Assembly: GCA_017608725.1 (NCBI GenBank)
Contig: JAFCFG010000052.1
Span: forward strand, 1 to 6,761
DNA length: 6,761 nucleotides
Reading direction: 5' to 3'
Source of the DNA: Candidatus Iainarchaeum sp.
GTDB taxonomy: Archaea; Iainarchaeota; Iainarchaeia; Iainarchaeales; GCA-2688035
The position numbers were made by a program, and so were the translations under genes. Below the pieces are notes generated by a model, which was not told the origin of the DNA, did not search any database, and saw nothing but the letters and a program-made list of their open reading frames with translations. Positions within the stretch are counted from its first letter, which is position 1. Each line of letters opens with the position of its first letter. Below, piece by piece: positions 1 through 5,035 of this stretch.

Positions 1-1
1 G

Positions 2-61
2 AAGCACTTCCAAAAAACAGGTTTCTTCAACCCTGCACAGATAATGGTTTCTTTTATTTAA
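2..61 (+). CDS. Possible 3' tail of an upstream gene (partial, uncertain)
   Basis: One + frame is open from the window edge to a TAA at 59-61 and reads KHFQKTGFFNPAQIMVSFI. The length (19 codons) is too short to prove coding. Codon use (AAG, CAG, GCA) resembles the + strand genes that follow. The TAA would lie inside the TATA-like element of the next gene. The - strand offers a competing reading: a TTG at 28-30 opening MKKPVFWKCF, which would be the start of a divergent gene leaving the window. I cannot choose between them from 89 bases. Confidence 0.25.
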   Translation, partial: KHFQKTGFFNPAQIMVSFI

Positions 62-65
62 ATAA
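54..65. promoter_or_regulatory. Palindromic TATA-like promoter of the PHP gene
   Basis: TTATTTAAATAA is a perfect 12-bp palindrome centred at 59.5, about 30 nt before the ATG at 90. No Shine-Dalgarno motif precedes that ATG. This spacing matches an archaeal TATA box serving a leaderless or near-leaderless transcript. Because the box is symmetric, and a TTG lies about 30 nt away on the - strand (28-30), it might fire both ways. The promoter call rests on spacing and composition only. Confidence 0.5.
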
Positions 66-89
66 TTTTCTTTGCTTTATTTGATTTAA

Positions 90-1019
90 ATGAAAACAAT
101 TAGGGCTGACCTGCACACCCACCTAAACGAGAAGGGAGAAAAACCAGTAAACTACTGGAAAGCAGTAAAGGCAAAGGAACTGAAGGCAGTTGCAATAACA
201 GAGCACTTTGACTACAAGCCAGAGAAGGCATACAAGCTGCTGGCAGAGAAAAAGCCAAAAGGGATAGCACTCATACCAGGGATTGAACTAAAGACCGGCA
301 TAGGGCACATAATTGCACTTGGAAATGGGCCAGAACTCTACTCAATAGAAAAGCTGTACGAGAAAAACCTGCCCATAAAAAAGGCATTGGAAATTGCCAA
401 AAAGAACGAGCTGCTTTTGAGCATTGCACACCCTTGGGGGCTGAGCTATGACAGCGCAGCCTATATTCTGGGAGAAAAAAGGTTGAGAAAGCTTGTTGAA
501 GAGGCAGAAATCGGGGTTGAAGCATACAACGGCTTGTTTGGGCATCTGGGGTCGTTCTACTATGGAACAAGCTGGATAAGGAAGCCAATGAACTTCTTTG
601 ATTTTCTGGAGAAAAGCAGGGTAGGCAGGAAGACAAGGCTAAGCAAGGTTGGAAAAAGGGTGAAGAGAAAGCTTGACAAAAAGGGCAGGGAAATAATTGA
701 GAGATGCGTCAAGCCAATGGAATTGGCAGAGCACGCAAAATTTGTCACAGCAGGCAGCGACGCCCACAGCAGGGAAAGAATTGGCCTGGGCATAATGGAA
801 ATAAAAATGAAAAAGAAACTGACAAACAAAAGCTTTTTGCAGACCCTGAGAGAGAAAAACAATGTAATATGGGTTGGTCCCGATATAAAGAAAACAAAGG
901 CAGGGAATTGCAGCATTGCAAAACCAAGCTTGAACAAAAAAGAGGTATTAAGCGGAATAAAGTACGCTGCAAAACAGGCTTTTATAAAAAAGGTTAAGGG
1001 AAAAGGGGCTAAGGGTTAA
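90..1019 (+). CDS. PHP-domain metal-dependent phosphohydrolase
   Basis: This is a 309-residue protein of the PHP (polymerase and histidinol phosphatase) fold, a trinuclear-metal hydrolase family acting on phosphoesters. Metal-site motifs visible in order are DLHTH (H9, H11), AITEH (E38, H39), PGIE (E66), GH at H73, AHPWG (H114) and GSDAH (D224, H226). Together these are a complete PHP ligand set, so it should be active. Between the AHPWG and GSDAH motifs, residues about 155-205 form a strongly basic segment (RVGRKTRLSKVGKRVKRK) that could bind nucleic acid or anionic substrate; that is inference. Residues beyond about 245 form a lysine-rich tail. The ATG at 90 fits a leaderless start behind the TATA box. 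The substrate is not predictable: family members include histidinol-phosphatases, nucleases and nucleotide phosphatases. The next gene follows after 20 nt. Confidence 0.9.
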   Translation: MKTIRADLHTHLNEKGEKPVNYWKAVKAKELKAVAITEHFDYKPEKAYKLLAEKKPKGIALIPGIELKTGIGHIIALGNGPELYSIEKLYEKNLPIKKALEIAKKNELLLSIAHPWGLSYDSAAYILGEKRLRKLVEEAEIGVEAYNGLFGHLGSFYYGTSWIRKPMNFFDFLEKSRVGRKTRLSKVGKRVKRKLDKKGREIIERCVKPMELAEHAKFVTAGSDAHSRERIGLGIMEIKMKKKLTNKSFLQTLREKNNVIWVGPDIKKTKAGNCSIAKPSLNKKEVLSGIKYAAKQAFIKKVKGKGAKG

Positions 1020-1039
1020 ATACAAGATTGTCCTAAAAA

Positions 1040-1456
1040 TTGCGTATGATTACTCCTGTTTCATCTGAAACCGCTTTGAAGGACATTCCGGCGGAGGCAG
1101 AACAACTGCACTTTGTAAGGCCAGTGAAAAAAAAGCTGGTTGCAGGCATAGTAAAAAAATGCAAAAACCTGGCCAAGGTAAGCATGAGCAGGAGCTGCAT
1201 GCAGAGAATGCCGGAAAAAAGCCTTGCTTTGTTGAAAAAAAAGGGAATAAAAATAGATGGCACAAAAAGGCCAGGCAGGCCTATTGGTATTCCACTGAAA
1301 AAAATGCAGCACGCACTTGAAATGAGAAAAGACTACCAATCACTGAGGGAAGTGGAGAGGGTAACAGGAATTTCCAAGAGCACAGTCCACTACCTGGAGA
1401 AATACGCCCAAAGGGCAAAGATTAAAAACGGGGGAAAAGTAATTTATTTGAAGTGA
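1040..1456 (+). CDS. Hin-like helix-turn-helix DNA-binding protein, first gene of a coupled pair
   Basis: This is a basic 138-residue protein with no recognised enzyme domain. Residues about 76-81 (KRPGRP) carry a GRP arm like the minor-groove arm before the HTH of Hin-type recombinases and like AT-hooks. Residues about 98-122 look like a helix-turn-helix, with the recognition helix around SKSTVHYLEKYA (112-123). The N-terminal half (20-75) is lysine-rich and holds C41 and C53, but I recognise no domain there. No serine-recombinase catalytic domain is present, so it is a stand-alone DNA binder rather than a resolvase. ATG occurs at 1040 and again at 1046. A TTAAAT box at about 1015-1020 sits about 28 nt before 1046, so the second ATG may be the true leaderless start. 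The coding strand has A-runs of 8, 7, 6, 8 and 7 within 180 nt. The stop overlaps the next gene's start (GTGA), implying translational coupling. Confidence 0.75.
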   Translation: MRMITPVSSETALKDIPAEAEQLHFVRPVKKKLVAGIVKKCKNLAKVSMSRSCMQRMPEKSLALLKKKGIKIDGTKRPGRPIGIPLKKMQHALEMRKDYQSLREVERVTGISKSTVHYLEKYAQRAKIKNGGKVIYLK

Positions 1457-1788
1457 GTTTTTTGGGAAATGAGTTTTTTGAACAAACAGTAATAGACCTG
1501 ACAAGAAAGGGGGCAACAGACAAGGTAAAGTTGCTTAAGGGCCTGCACAAAAAGATAATGCCATCGCAGTTCAAAAAAATAAGGCAAAACGACAAAAGCG
1601 TTTTGCAGGAATTGTTTCTGCCAAAATGGGTTTCCTGGGAGCTGCTGAGAGCGTGGGCTGACGGCGTTAAGCCGCTGGGAAGGGGCAAAACATGCATCCT
1701 GTGCAATCAGGCAAACGAAGTAGGGGTAACCTTCAACGAAAAATTCATATGCGAAAACTGCTTTGTAAGGCTGAAGAATTTGAAATAG
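1453..1788 (+). CDS. Small zinc-ribbon protein coupled to the HTH gene
   Basis: This is a 111-residue protein of unknown function. The C-terminus has a four-cysteine zinc-ribbon pattern, CILC at 81-84 and CENC at 100-103, with 15 residues between the pairs. The N-terminal 70 residues are predicted mainly helical and basic (LTRKGATDKVKLLKGLHKK) with a tryptophan-rich patch (W59, W62, W68). The GTG at 1453 is chosen because it overlaps the preceding TGA by 4 nt and is the only start that keeps the frame. The ATG at 1469 is out of frame and closes after seven codons. No Shine-Dalgarno is placed to serve the GTG, so re-initiation after the HTH gene is likely. The partner binds DNA, so a joint regulatory or DNA-processing role is the simplest idea, but it is only inference. 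Confidence 0.75.
   Translation: MSFLGNEFFEQTVIDLTRKGATDKVKLLKGLHKKIMPSQFKKIRQNDKSVLQELFLPKWVSWELLRAWADGVKPLGRGKTCILCNQANEVGVTFNEKFICENCFVRLKNLK
1454..1480 (+). repeat. 11-bp direct repeat across the zinc-ribbon start
   Basis: TGAGTTTTTTG occurs at 1454-1464 and again at 1470-1480, a period of 16 nt. The first copy contains the GTG start context (GTGAGTTTTTTG); the second repeats it as ATGAGTTTTTTG but in another frame. It looks like a small tandem duplication of a start region. It is directly visible in the sequence; any consequence is unknown. Confidence 0.7.
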
Positions 1789-1818
1789 TGTCTTCAATGG
1801 GTTTAAACACCAAATGTA

Positions 1819-2229
1819 TCATTCCAATGGATTTTTTGCTTCGATTCCCTTGAACTTTTTGAAGTCTTTTGTATTCTCTGTCAGAATCAGGTTTATTGCG
1901 TGCCTTTTCATAGTGGTTGCAAGCATGGCATCCCAAAACCTTTTCCTCCCGCTTATTTCATTCGCCTTTAAAATGTCTCCAATGCTGTCAAAAAGAACAT
2001 TGAACCTTGCCGCAAAGAGCTCTACAAACTGGTTTATTTGCTCCGGTGAAAAGCTGGACTTTTTAAGTGCAATATTTGAAAACTCCCTCAGGTTTTGAAT
2101 TGAAACAAAGAATCTATCTCTCTGGCTTAAAGAGTGAAACCACTTCTTTGCCTTCTCGTGCCTTGACCTTTCTCTTTTGTCAATAAGGTAAACCAGTATA
2201 CAGGTATCCACTAAAGCACTATCTCGCAT
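1819..2229 (-). CDS. vapC: VapC-type PIN-domain ribonuclease toxin
   Basis: This is a 136-residue PIN-domain protein, the toxin of a VapBC pair, expected to be an Mg/Mn-dependent endoribonuclease acting on tRNA or other RNA. The acidic site residues are present: D8 in LVDTCILVYL, E49 in NLREFSN, D100 in FWDAMLA, then E118 and D122 in LTENTKDF. The usual fourth acidic position reads TEN here rather than the common TED or TDD. Length is typical. I start at the ATG at 2227-2229, which overlaps the antitoxin stop by 11 nt and places D8 at the normal distance. A TTG at 2247 would add six residues. A GAGGT lies only 2 nt before the ATG, too close for an ideal Shine-Dalgarno, so coupling to vapB translation is likely. 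The cellular target is not predictable. Confidence 0.9.
   Translation of the reverse strand: MRDSALVDTCILVYLIDKRERSRHEKAKKWFHSLSQRDRFFVSIQNLREFSNIALKKSSFSPEQINQFVELFAARFNVLFDSIGDILKANEISGRKRFWDAMLATTMKRHAINLILTENTKDFKKFKGIEAKNPLE
1832..1860 (+). terminator. Possible oligo-T terminator of the + strand operon
   Basis: On the + strand, runs of six T (1832-1837) and five T (1856-1860) follow 44 nt and more after the zinc-ribbon stop. Archaeal RNA polymerase terminates at such non-template T-runs without needing a hairpin. The runs lie inside the 3' end of the convergent vapC gene, so they may simply reflect lysine codons there (KDFKKFKG). Confidence 0.3.
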
Positions 2230-2464
2230 ATACCTCTTCTCTGTCAAACTTGCCTATTCCTGCGTCCTTTGCATTGTCTATCAGAAACAAAAGCTTGGAA
2301 TGCGCCCTGCCTCTTCTGGTTTCTTCCTCAACCAAATCAAGGCCTCTTTCAACGACCTCAGACATTGCACCTTTCTTGCCACCATACAAAGAATTGGCAA
2401 GGGCCCTCAATTTTTTATCATATTTGTCTTCCAAAGACAAAACAACCTGAGCCAAACAAATCAC
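2219..2464 (-). CDS. vapB: VapB-like ribbon-helix-helix antitoxin
   Basis: This is an 81-residue antitoxin. Residues 5-12 (AQVVLSLE) fit the DNA-contacting beta strand of a ribbon-helix-helix dimer. Residues 13-26 and 33-46 fit its two helices (KYDKKLRALANSLYGG and AMSEVVERGLDLVE). The YGGKKGAMSEVV segment resembles a form common in archaeal antitoxins. The charged tail (47-81) should wrap and inhibit the PIN toxin. The start is GTG at 2462-2464, with no Shine-Dalgarno; a TTG at 2453-2455 is an alternative that leaves the fold intact. A TATA-like box is centred about 28 nt upstream, so the mRNA is probably leaderless. The gene lies directly upstream of vapC with an 11-nt overlap, the usual antitoxin-first order. 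Autorepression through the adjacent palindrome is likely. Confidence 0.85.
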   Translation of the reverse strand: MICLAQVVLSLEDKYDKKLRALANSLYGGKKGAMSEVVERGLDLVEEETRRGRAHSKLLFLIDNAKDAGIGKFDREEVYAR

Positions 2465-2488
2465 CTAATTAATTATATAATTAATTAG
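2465..2488. promoter_or_regulatory. 24-bp perfect palindrome, likely VapB operator
   Basis: The half-site CTAATTAATTAT is followed by its exact reverse complement, giving a perfect 24-bp palindrome with no spacer. It ends 1 nt before the GTG of vapB and abuts the TATA-like box on its other side. Ribbon-helix-helix antitoxins bind such symmetric AT-rich operators as paired dimers, so binding here would block initiation. The palindrome is seen directly; its operator role is inference. Confidence 0.75.
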
Positions 2489-2496
2489 ATATTTAA
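2489..2496 (-). promoter_or_regulatory. TATA-like box of vapBC
   Basis: Read on the - strand this is TTAAATAT, centred about 28 nt before the vapB GTG. That matches archaeal TATA-to-start spacing and puts the transcription start at or next to the GTG. It directly follows the operator palindrome and lies in the 46-nt gap after the YggS stop. Confidence 0.5.
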
Positions 2497-2510
2497 GTAT
2501 ATCGGATTTT

Positions 2511-3164
2511 TTAGTCTTCTCTTTTTCCAAAAAGGGCTGTTCCAACCCTTATCATTGTGCTGCCTTCTTCAACCGCGATTTGGTAATCGTTGCTCATTCC
2601 CATGCTCAAGTCATGCAGGCCAAGCTGCTGCGAAAGCTGCCTCATTTTCCGGAAAAAAGGCCTTACCTGTTCAGCAGGAAGAAATGGGGCCATGCAAAAA
2701 AGGCCTTTCACCTGAAGATTGGGCAATTGCTTGAGCTCGCTGTAGAAGGAAACAAGATTTTCAGGGGGAATGCCAAACTTGGTTTTCTCCGCAGCAATAT
2801 TCACTTCAATGAAGATTGGAAACGGTCTGGAAGAAGCATTACTTATTTTCTTCGCAAGCTTTAACGAATCAACTGTCTGGATGCAGGAAAAAAGTTCAAC
2901 TGCCCTCTTTGCCTTGTTGCTCTGCAAATGCCCAATGAAGTGCCATTCAACGCCCTCAGGGAGCTGTGAAATTTTCTTCTCTGCTTCCTGCACATAATTC
3001 TCACCACAAAGGGCAATGCCGGCATCAACCGCTGCCTGAATTTTCCCAACTGGCTGGCTTTTGGTTGCTGCAAGGATTTGGACAGCAGGTTTGCCGGTTG
3101 CTGTGCTAATGGAATTGATTTTCTCTTTTATTTTAAGCAGATTATTTGCAATTAAACTATCCAT
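2511..3164 (-). CDS. yggS: YggS/PLPBP pyridoxal-phosphate homeostasis protein
   Basis: This is a 217-residue protein of the YggS/PROSC/PLPBP family (COG0325), a single-domain TIM barrel related to alanine racemase that binds pyridoxal 5'-phosphate and buffers cellular vitamin B6 without known catalysis. The family landmarks are all present: LAATKSQP with the PLP lysine at K35, GENYVQE (54-60), WHFIGHLQSNK (74-84), SMGMSNDYQIAVEEGSTMIR near the C-terminus, and a final RVGTALFG. Length is normal, slightly short at the N-terminus. The ATG at 3162-3164 has no Shine-Dalgarno; a TAAAAAATATT box centred about 28 nt upstream suggests a leaderless transcript. The family is mostly bacterial and eukaryotic, so an archaeal copy could reflect transfer, but I cannot test that here. 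It is followed on the same strand by the vapBC promoter and is probably its own transcription unit. Confidence 0.95.
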   Translation of the reverse strand: MDSLIANNLLKIKEKINSISTATGKPAVQILAATKSQPVGKIQAAVDAGIALCGENYVQEAEKKISQLPEGVEWHFIGHLQSNKAKRAVELFSCIQTVDSLKLAKKISNASSRPFPIFIEVNIAAEKTKFGIPPENLVSFYSELKQLPNLQVKGLFCMAPFLPAEQVRPFFRKMRQLSQQLGLHDLSMGMSNDYQIAVEEGSTMIRVGTALFGKRED

Positions 3165-3166
3165 AT

Positions 3167-3177
3167 CTAATTAATTA
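3167..3177. repeat. Copy of the VapB operator half-site before yggS
   Basis: CTAATTAATTA here is identical to the first 11 bases of the palindrome at 2465-2488. It sits 2 nt before the yggS ATG, much as the palindrome sits directly before the vapB GTG. The core TAATTAATTA is itself a 10-bp palindrome. AT-rich spacers can produce this by chance. Confidence 0.4.
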
Positions 3178-3186
3178 AAAATAAGC

Positions 3187-3197
3187 AATATTTTTTA
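3187..3197 (-). promoter_or_regulatory. TATA-like box of yggS
   Basis: On the - strand this reads TAAAAAATATT and is centred about 28 nt before the yggS ATG. Spacing and composition fit an archaeal TATA box with a leaderless start. No Shine-Dalgarno motif lies between it and the ATG. Confidence 0.4.
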
Positions 3198-3214
3198 CTT
3201 TACTTTTAACCAAG

Positions 3215-3228
3215 AAAAAAGGGAAAAA
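3215..3228 (-). terminator. Oligo-T terminator after the metalloprotease
   Basis: Past the metalloprotease stop (3240-3242) the - strand reads TTTTTCCCTTTTTT, 12-25 nt downstream. Such paired T-runs in the non-template strand are the typical intrinsic terminator of archaeal RNA polymerase. It would separate the protease transcript from yggS. Confidence 0.55.
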
Positions 3229-3239
3229 GGAGGCTACTT

Positions 3240-4091
3240 TTAGCTTCCGTACAATTCCTGTAAAGCGGTTATGTCAGCTGTTTCCAGTGTTCTTTTCTTT
3301 GTTTCGCCTTCTTCGCTATAGCCGTACATTGTCACTTCGCTGCAGGCTGTTTCATATATGTCAGCCAAGCCAATGCCATGGCCTATTTCATGGGCTGTGA
3401 TATTCTGCAAATCCATTAGGCTGCTGTCGGCTGTTGCATCACCCCAGACAAAGTCCGTGTCAAAGAGAATGTCAAATTCAATTATTTCCCTGCGCCCGGG
3501 TGGTCCAGTGAAATAGCCCCAAGTGACTGTTACAGCAATTACCCCCTGCTCTGGAAAATTGTCAAACAGAAGCTCGTTCCTTCCGTCTGGCGCATCATCA
3601 TCCCAGCTTGAGTTTAAGTCAATAGAATAGGTGCTGAACAGTTCTGCACTAGTGTGCGAATCCCACTCCCCTGCGCCTGCAGATATTGCACTGATTATGA
3701 ATTCTTGAGTGAGTCCATCTAAATTGTCTGGGTCGATTACATAGCCAACTGGCAACTCTTTCCACTTAACGCCTTTTCCAAGGAAAGAGTAGCATGTTGG
3801 TGTTGGCTCTTTCCTACTGCCTTTGCAATCAGCACAGTTCTTTTTTTCACCTGCTTCACAAACCCCGTCATTGTCGCAGGGCGGCTTTGCATAGTGAACA
3901 AACACCTTTTTCTCTAAGCCAGGCGGTGTTAGAACCAAATGACCCTCTGCTTCCTCAATCGCTGGAGAGTTGTCTGCCCTGTTGTTTTCCTTTGCTTTGT
4001 CTGGCACTGGAAGAAGCATTGCTGCAGCCGTTACTGACAAAATGAGGAATGCTATCAAAAAAACAGAAATAATTTTTTGGCTTGCTCTCAT
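3240..4091 (-). CDS. Secreted metzincin-like zinc metalloprotease
   Basis: This is a 283-residue exported protease. Residues 1-6 are basic, and 8-29 form a hydrophobic signal peptide or N-terminal anchor. Residues 30-58 are an acidic, low-complexity linker. Residues 72-89 carry four cysteines in the pattern C-x5-C-E-A-G-E-x3-C-x2-C, which is often seen in archaeal surface proteins. The catalytic domain covers about 100-283. It has HEIGHGIGLAD at 234-244, giving zinc ligands H234 and H238, the general base E235, the metzincin glycine G241 and Asp244 as probable third ligand, then a Met-turn at M255 (TMYG). The HExxHxxGxxD form is that of snapalysin-type (M7) enzymes; matrixins have His at the third ligand. 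C100 and C250 could pair as a disulfide. A GGGAGG Shine-Dalgarno at 4098-4103 lies 6 nt before the ATG, which fixes the start. The substrate is unknown: possibly peptides scavenged outside the cell, or a surface protein. Confidence 0.85.
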   Translation of the reverse strand: MRASQKIISVFLIAFLILSVTAAAMLLPVPDKAKENNRADNSPAIEEAEGHLVLTPPGLEKKVFVHYAKPPCDNDGVCEAGEKKNCADCKGSRKEPTPTCYSFLGKGVKWKELPVGYVIDPDNLDGLTQEFIISAISAGAGEWDSHTSAELFSTYSIDLNSSWDDDAPDGRNELLFDNFPEQGVIAVTVTWGYFTGPPGRREIIEFDILFDTDFVWGDATADSSLMDLQNITAHEIGHGIGLADIYETACSEVTMYGYSEEGETKKRTLETADITALQELYGS

Positions 4092-4097
4092 TTATTT

Positions 4098-4103
4098 CCT
4101 CCC
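4098..4103 (-). promoter_or_regulatory. Strong Shine-Dalgarno of the metalloprotease
   Basis: GGGAGG on the - strand lies 6 nt before the ATG at 4089-4091. It is one of only two strong Shine-Dalgarno motifs in the window, the other belonging to prefoldin beta. It supports the chosen start and suggests a transcript with a leader, possibly shared with the zinc-ribbon gene 55 nt upstream. Confidence 0.75.
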
Positions 4104-4146
4104 TTTATTTTAAAAGAACTGGAATAATTAATGGCGGGAATTTAAT

Positions 4147-4293
4147 TTAAATAGGTTGTACGCCTGGTTTTCCCTGTTCCTGCTGGGTCCTGTAGTGGCA
4201 GGCCGGGCATTCAAATGTGGCAAAAACCTTCTCGCCAGAAAGCTCTCCTAGGCCAACCCTGTGCATTTCTGCTCCGCATTTTGGGCATTTCAT
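4147..4293 (-). CDS. 48-residue zinc-ribbon protein
   Basis: Reading the - strand from the ATG at 4291-4293 to the TAA at 4147-4149 gives 48 residues. It has CPKCG (C3, C6) at the very N-terminus and CPACHYR (C29, C32) after 22 residues, a classic two-knuckle zinc ribbon. The tail (TQQEQGKPGVQPI) is likely disordered. Intact treble-clef-like spacing, a good ATG and a clean stop argue for a real gene despite its size. A TTTAAA box at about 4325-4331 lies about 35 nt upstream, giving a very short leader and no Shine-Dalgarno. The metalloprotease follows 55 nt downstream on the same strand and may be co-transcribed. The gene diverges from the HAD phosphatase. Function is unknown; nucleic-acid or protein binding are the usual roles. 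Confidence 0.75.
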   Translation of the reverse strand: MKCPKCGAEMHRVGLGELSGEKVFATFECPACHYRTQQEQGKPGVQPI

Positions 4294-4320
4294 GTTGCGT
4301 CAATTGATTAAAGGGCAGGA

Positions 4321-4334
4321 ATAATTTAAAAGGA
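4321..4334. promoter_or_regulatory. Shared TATA-like element in a divergent promoter
   Basis: ATAATTTAAAAGGA lies between the zinc-ribbon start (4293) and the HAD start (4367), almost midway. Its TTTAAA core is symmetric and about 35-40 nt from each start, so one element could direct short-leader transcripts in both directions. Confidence 0.4.
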
Positions 4335-4366
4335 TAATCCGGCAATCTTTGTTTTGGGCATTGGAG

Positions 4367-5035
4367 ATGATTAAAGCTGTTTTGTTTGATTTGGACAACA
4401 CCCTTGTTGACTTCATGCTGATGAAAAAAAGATGCAGTGAAGCGGCAATTAGGGCAATGGTTGACGCTGGCCTGCAGATGTCAGAGGAAAAGGCATTAAA
4501 GCTGTTGTTTGAGATGTACAAAGAACACGGCATTGAAGACCAAAGGATATTTGAGAAATTTTTGGAAAAAACGATTGGCTCGGTTGATTACAGGATACTT
4601 GCAAGCGGGATTGCAGCGTACAGAAGGGTTAAGACAGGGCATCTCGCACCTTACCCGCATGTAAGGGCGACCCTGATTGAATTGAAGGAGAAAGGGCTGT
4701 TGCTTGGGATTGTAAGCGACGCGCCAAGAATGCAGGCCTGGTTGAGACTGGCGGAGATGAGTTTGACTGAATTCTTTGATGTAGTGGTTGCATTGGAGGA
4801 CACTGGCAGAAAAAAACCAAGCAAAATGCCGTTCAAGCAGGCGATAAAAAGGCTGAAGTTAAAGCCTGAGGAAATACTGTTTGTTGGAGACAACCCAGGC
4901 AGGGATATTAAGGGGGCAAAGGGCATGGGCATGCTAACAGCACTTGCAGCATACGGCCAACTGTTTAAAGGAAAAGCAAAGGCAGACTTTGTTTTAAGGG
5001 ACATAAAGGACCTGATAAAAATAGTTAAAGCCTAG
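4367..5035 (+). CDS. HAD-superfamily (subfamily IA) phosphatase
   Basis: This is a 222-residue haloacid dehalogenase-like hydrolase, most like the archaeal TIGR02253-type group. Motif I is LFDLDNTL with nucleophile D8 and acid/base D10. Residues 16-90 are the alpha-helical C1 cap. Motif II is IVSDAP (S117), motif III is GRKKPS (K150), and motif IV is FVGDNPGRDIKGAK (D175, D180). All catalytic positions are kept, so an Mg-dependent small-molecule phosphatase acting through an aspartyl-phosphate is expected. The substrate cannot be read from sequence. I start at the ATG at 4367 because the family begins directly with MIKAVLFDLD; a TTG at 4349 would add six residues that do not fit. GGAG directly touches the ATG, too near to act as a Shine-Dalgarno. 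The stop overlaps the convergent gene remnant by 4 nt. Confidence 0.92.
   Translation: MIKAVLFDLDNTLVDFMLMKKRCSEAAIRAMVDAGLQMSEEKALKLLFEMYKEHGIEDQRIFEKFLEKTIGSVDYRILASGIAAYRRVKTGHLAPYPHVRATLIELKEKGLLLGIVSDAPRMQAWLRLAEMSLTEFFDVVVALEDTGRKKPSKMPFKQAIKRLKLKPEEILFVGDNPGRDIKGAKGMGMLTALAAYGQLFKGKAKADFVLRDIKDLIKIVKA

Noticed and set aside
1040..1456. The HTH protein as a serine recombinase or resolvase
   Set aside because: Only the GRP arm and helix-turn-helix resemble Hin-type recombinases. No catalytic domain is encoded, and no inverted repeats flank the gene.
1801..1808. GTTTAAAC palindrome between the convergent zinc-ribbon and vapC genes
   Set aside because: An 8-bp AT-rich palindrome is common by chance. 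It has no T-run, no stem extension and no start codon near it.
2250..2488. + strand open frames opposite vapB
   Set aside because: They mirror the antitoxin gene, show no recognisable domain and lack any promoter or start signal. The - strand ribbon-helix-helix reading explains the sequence.
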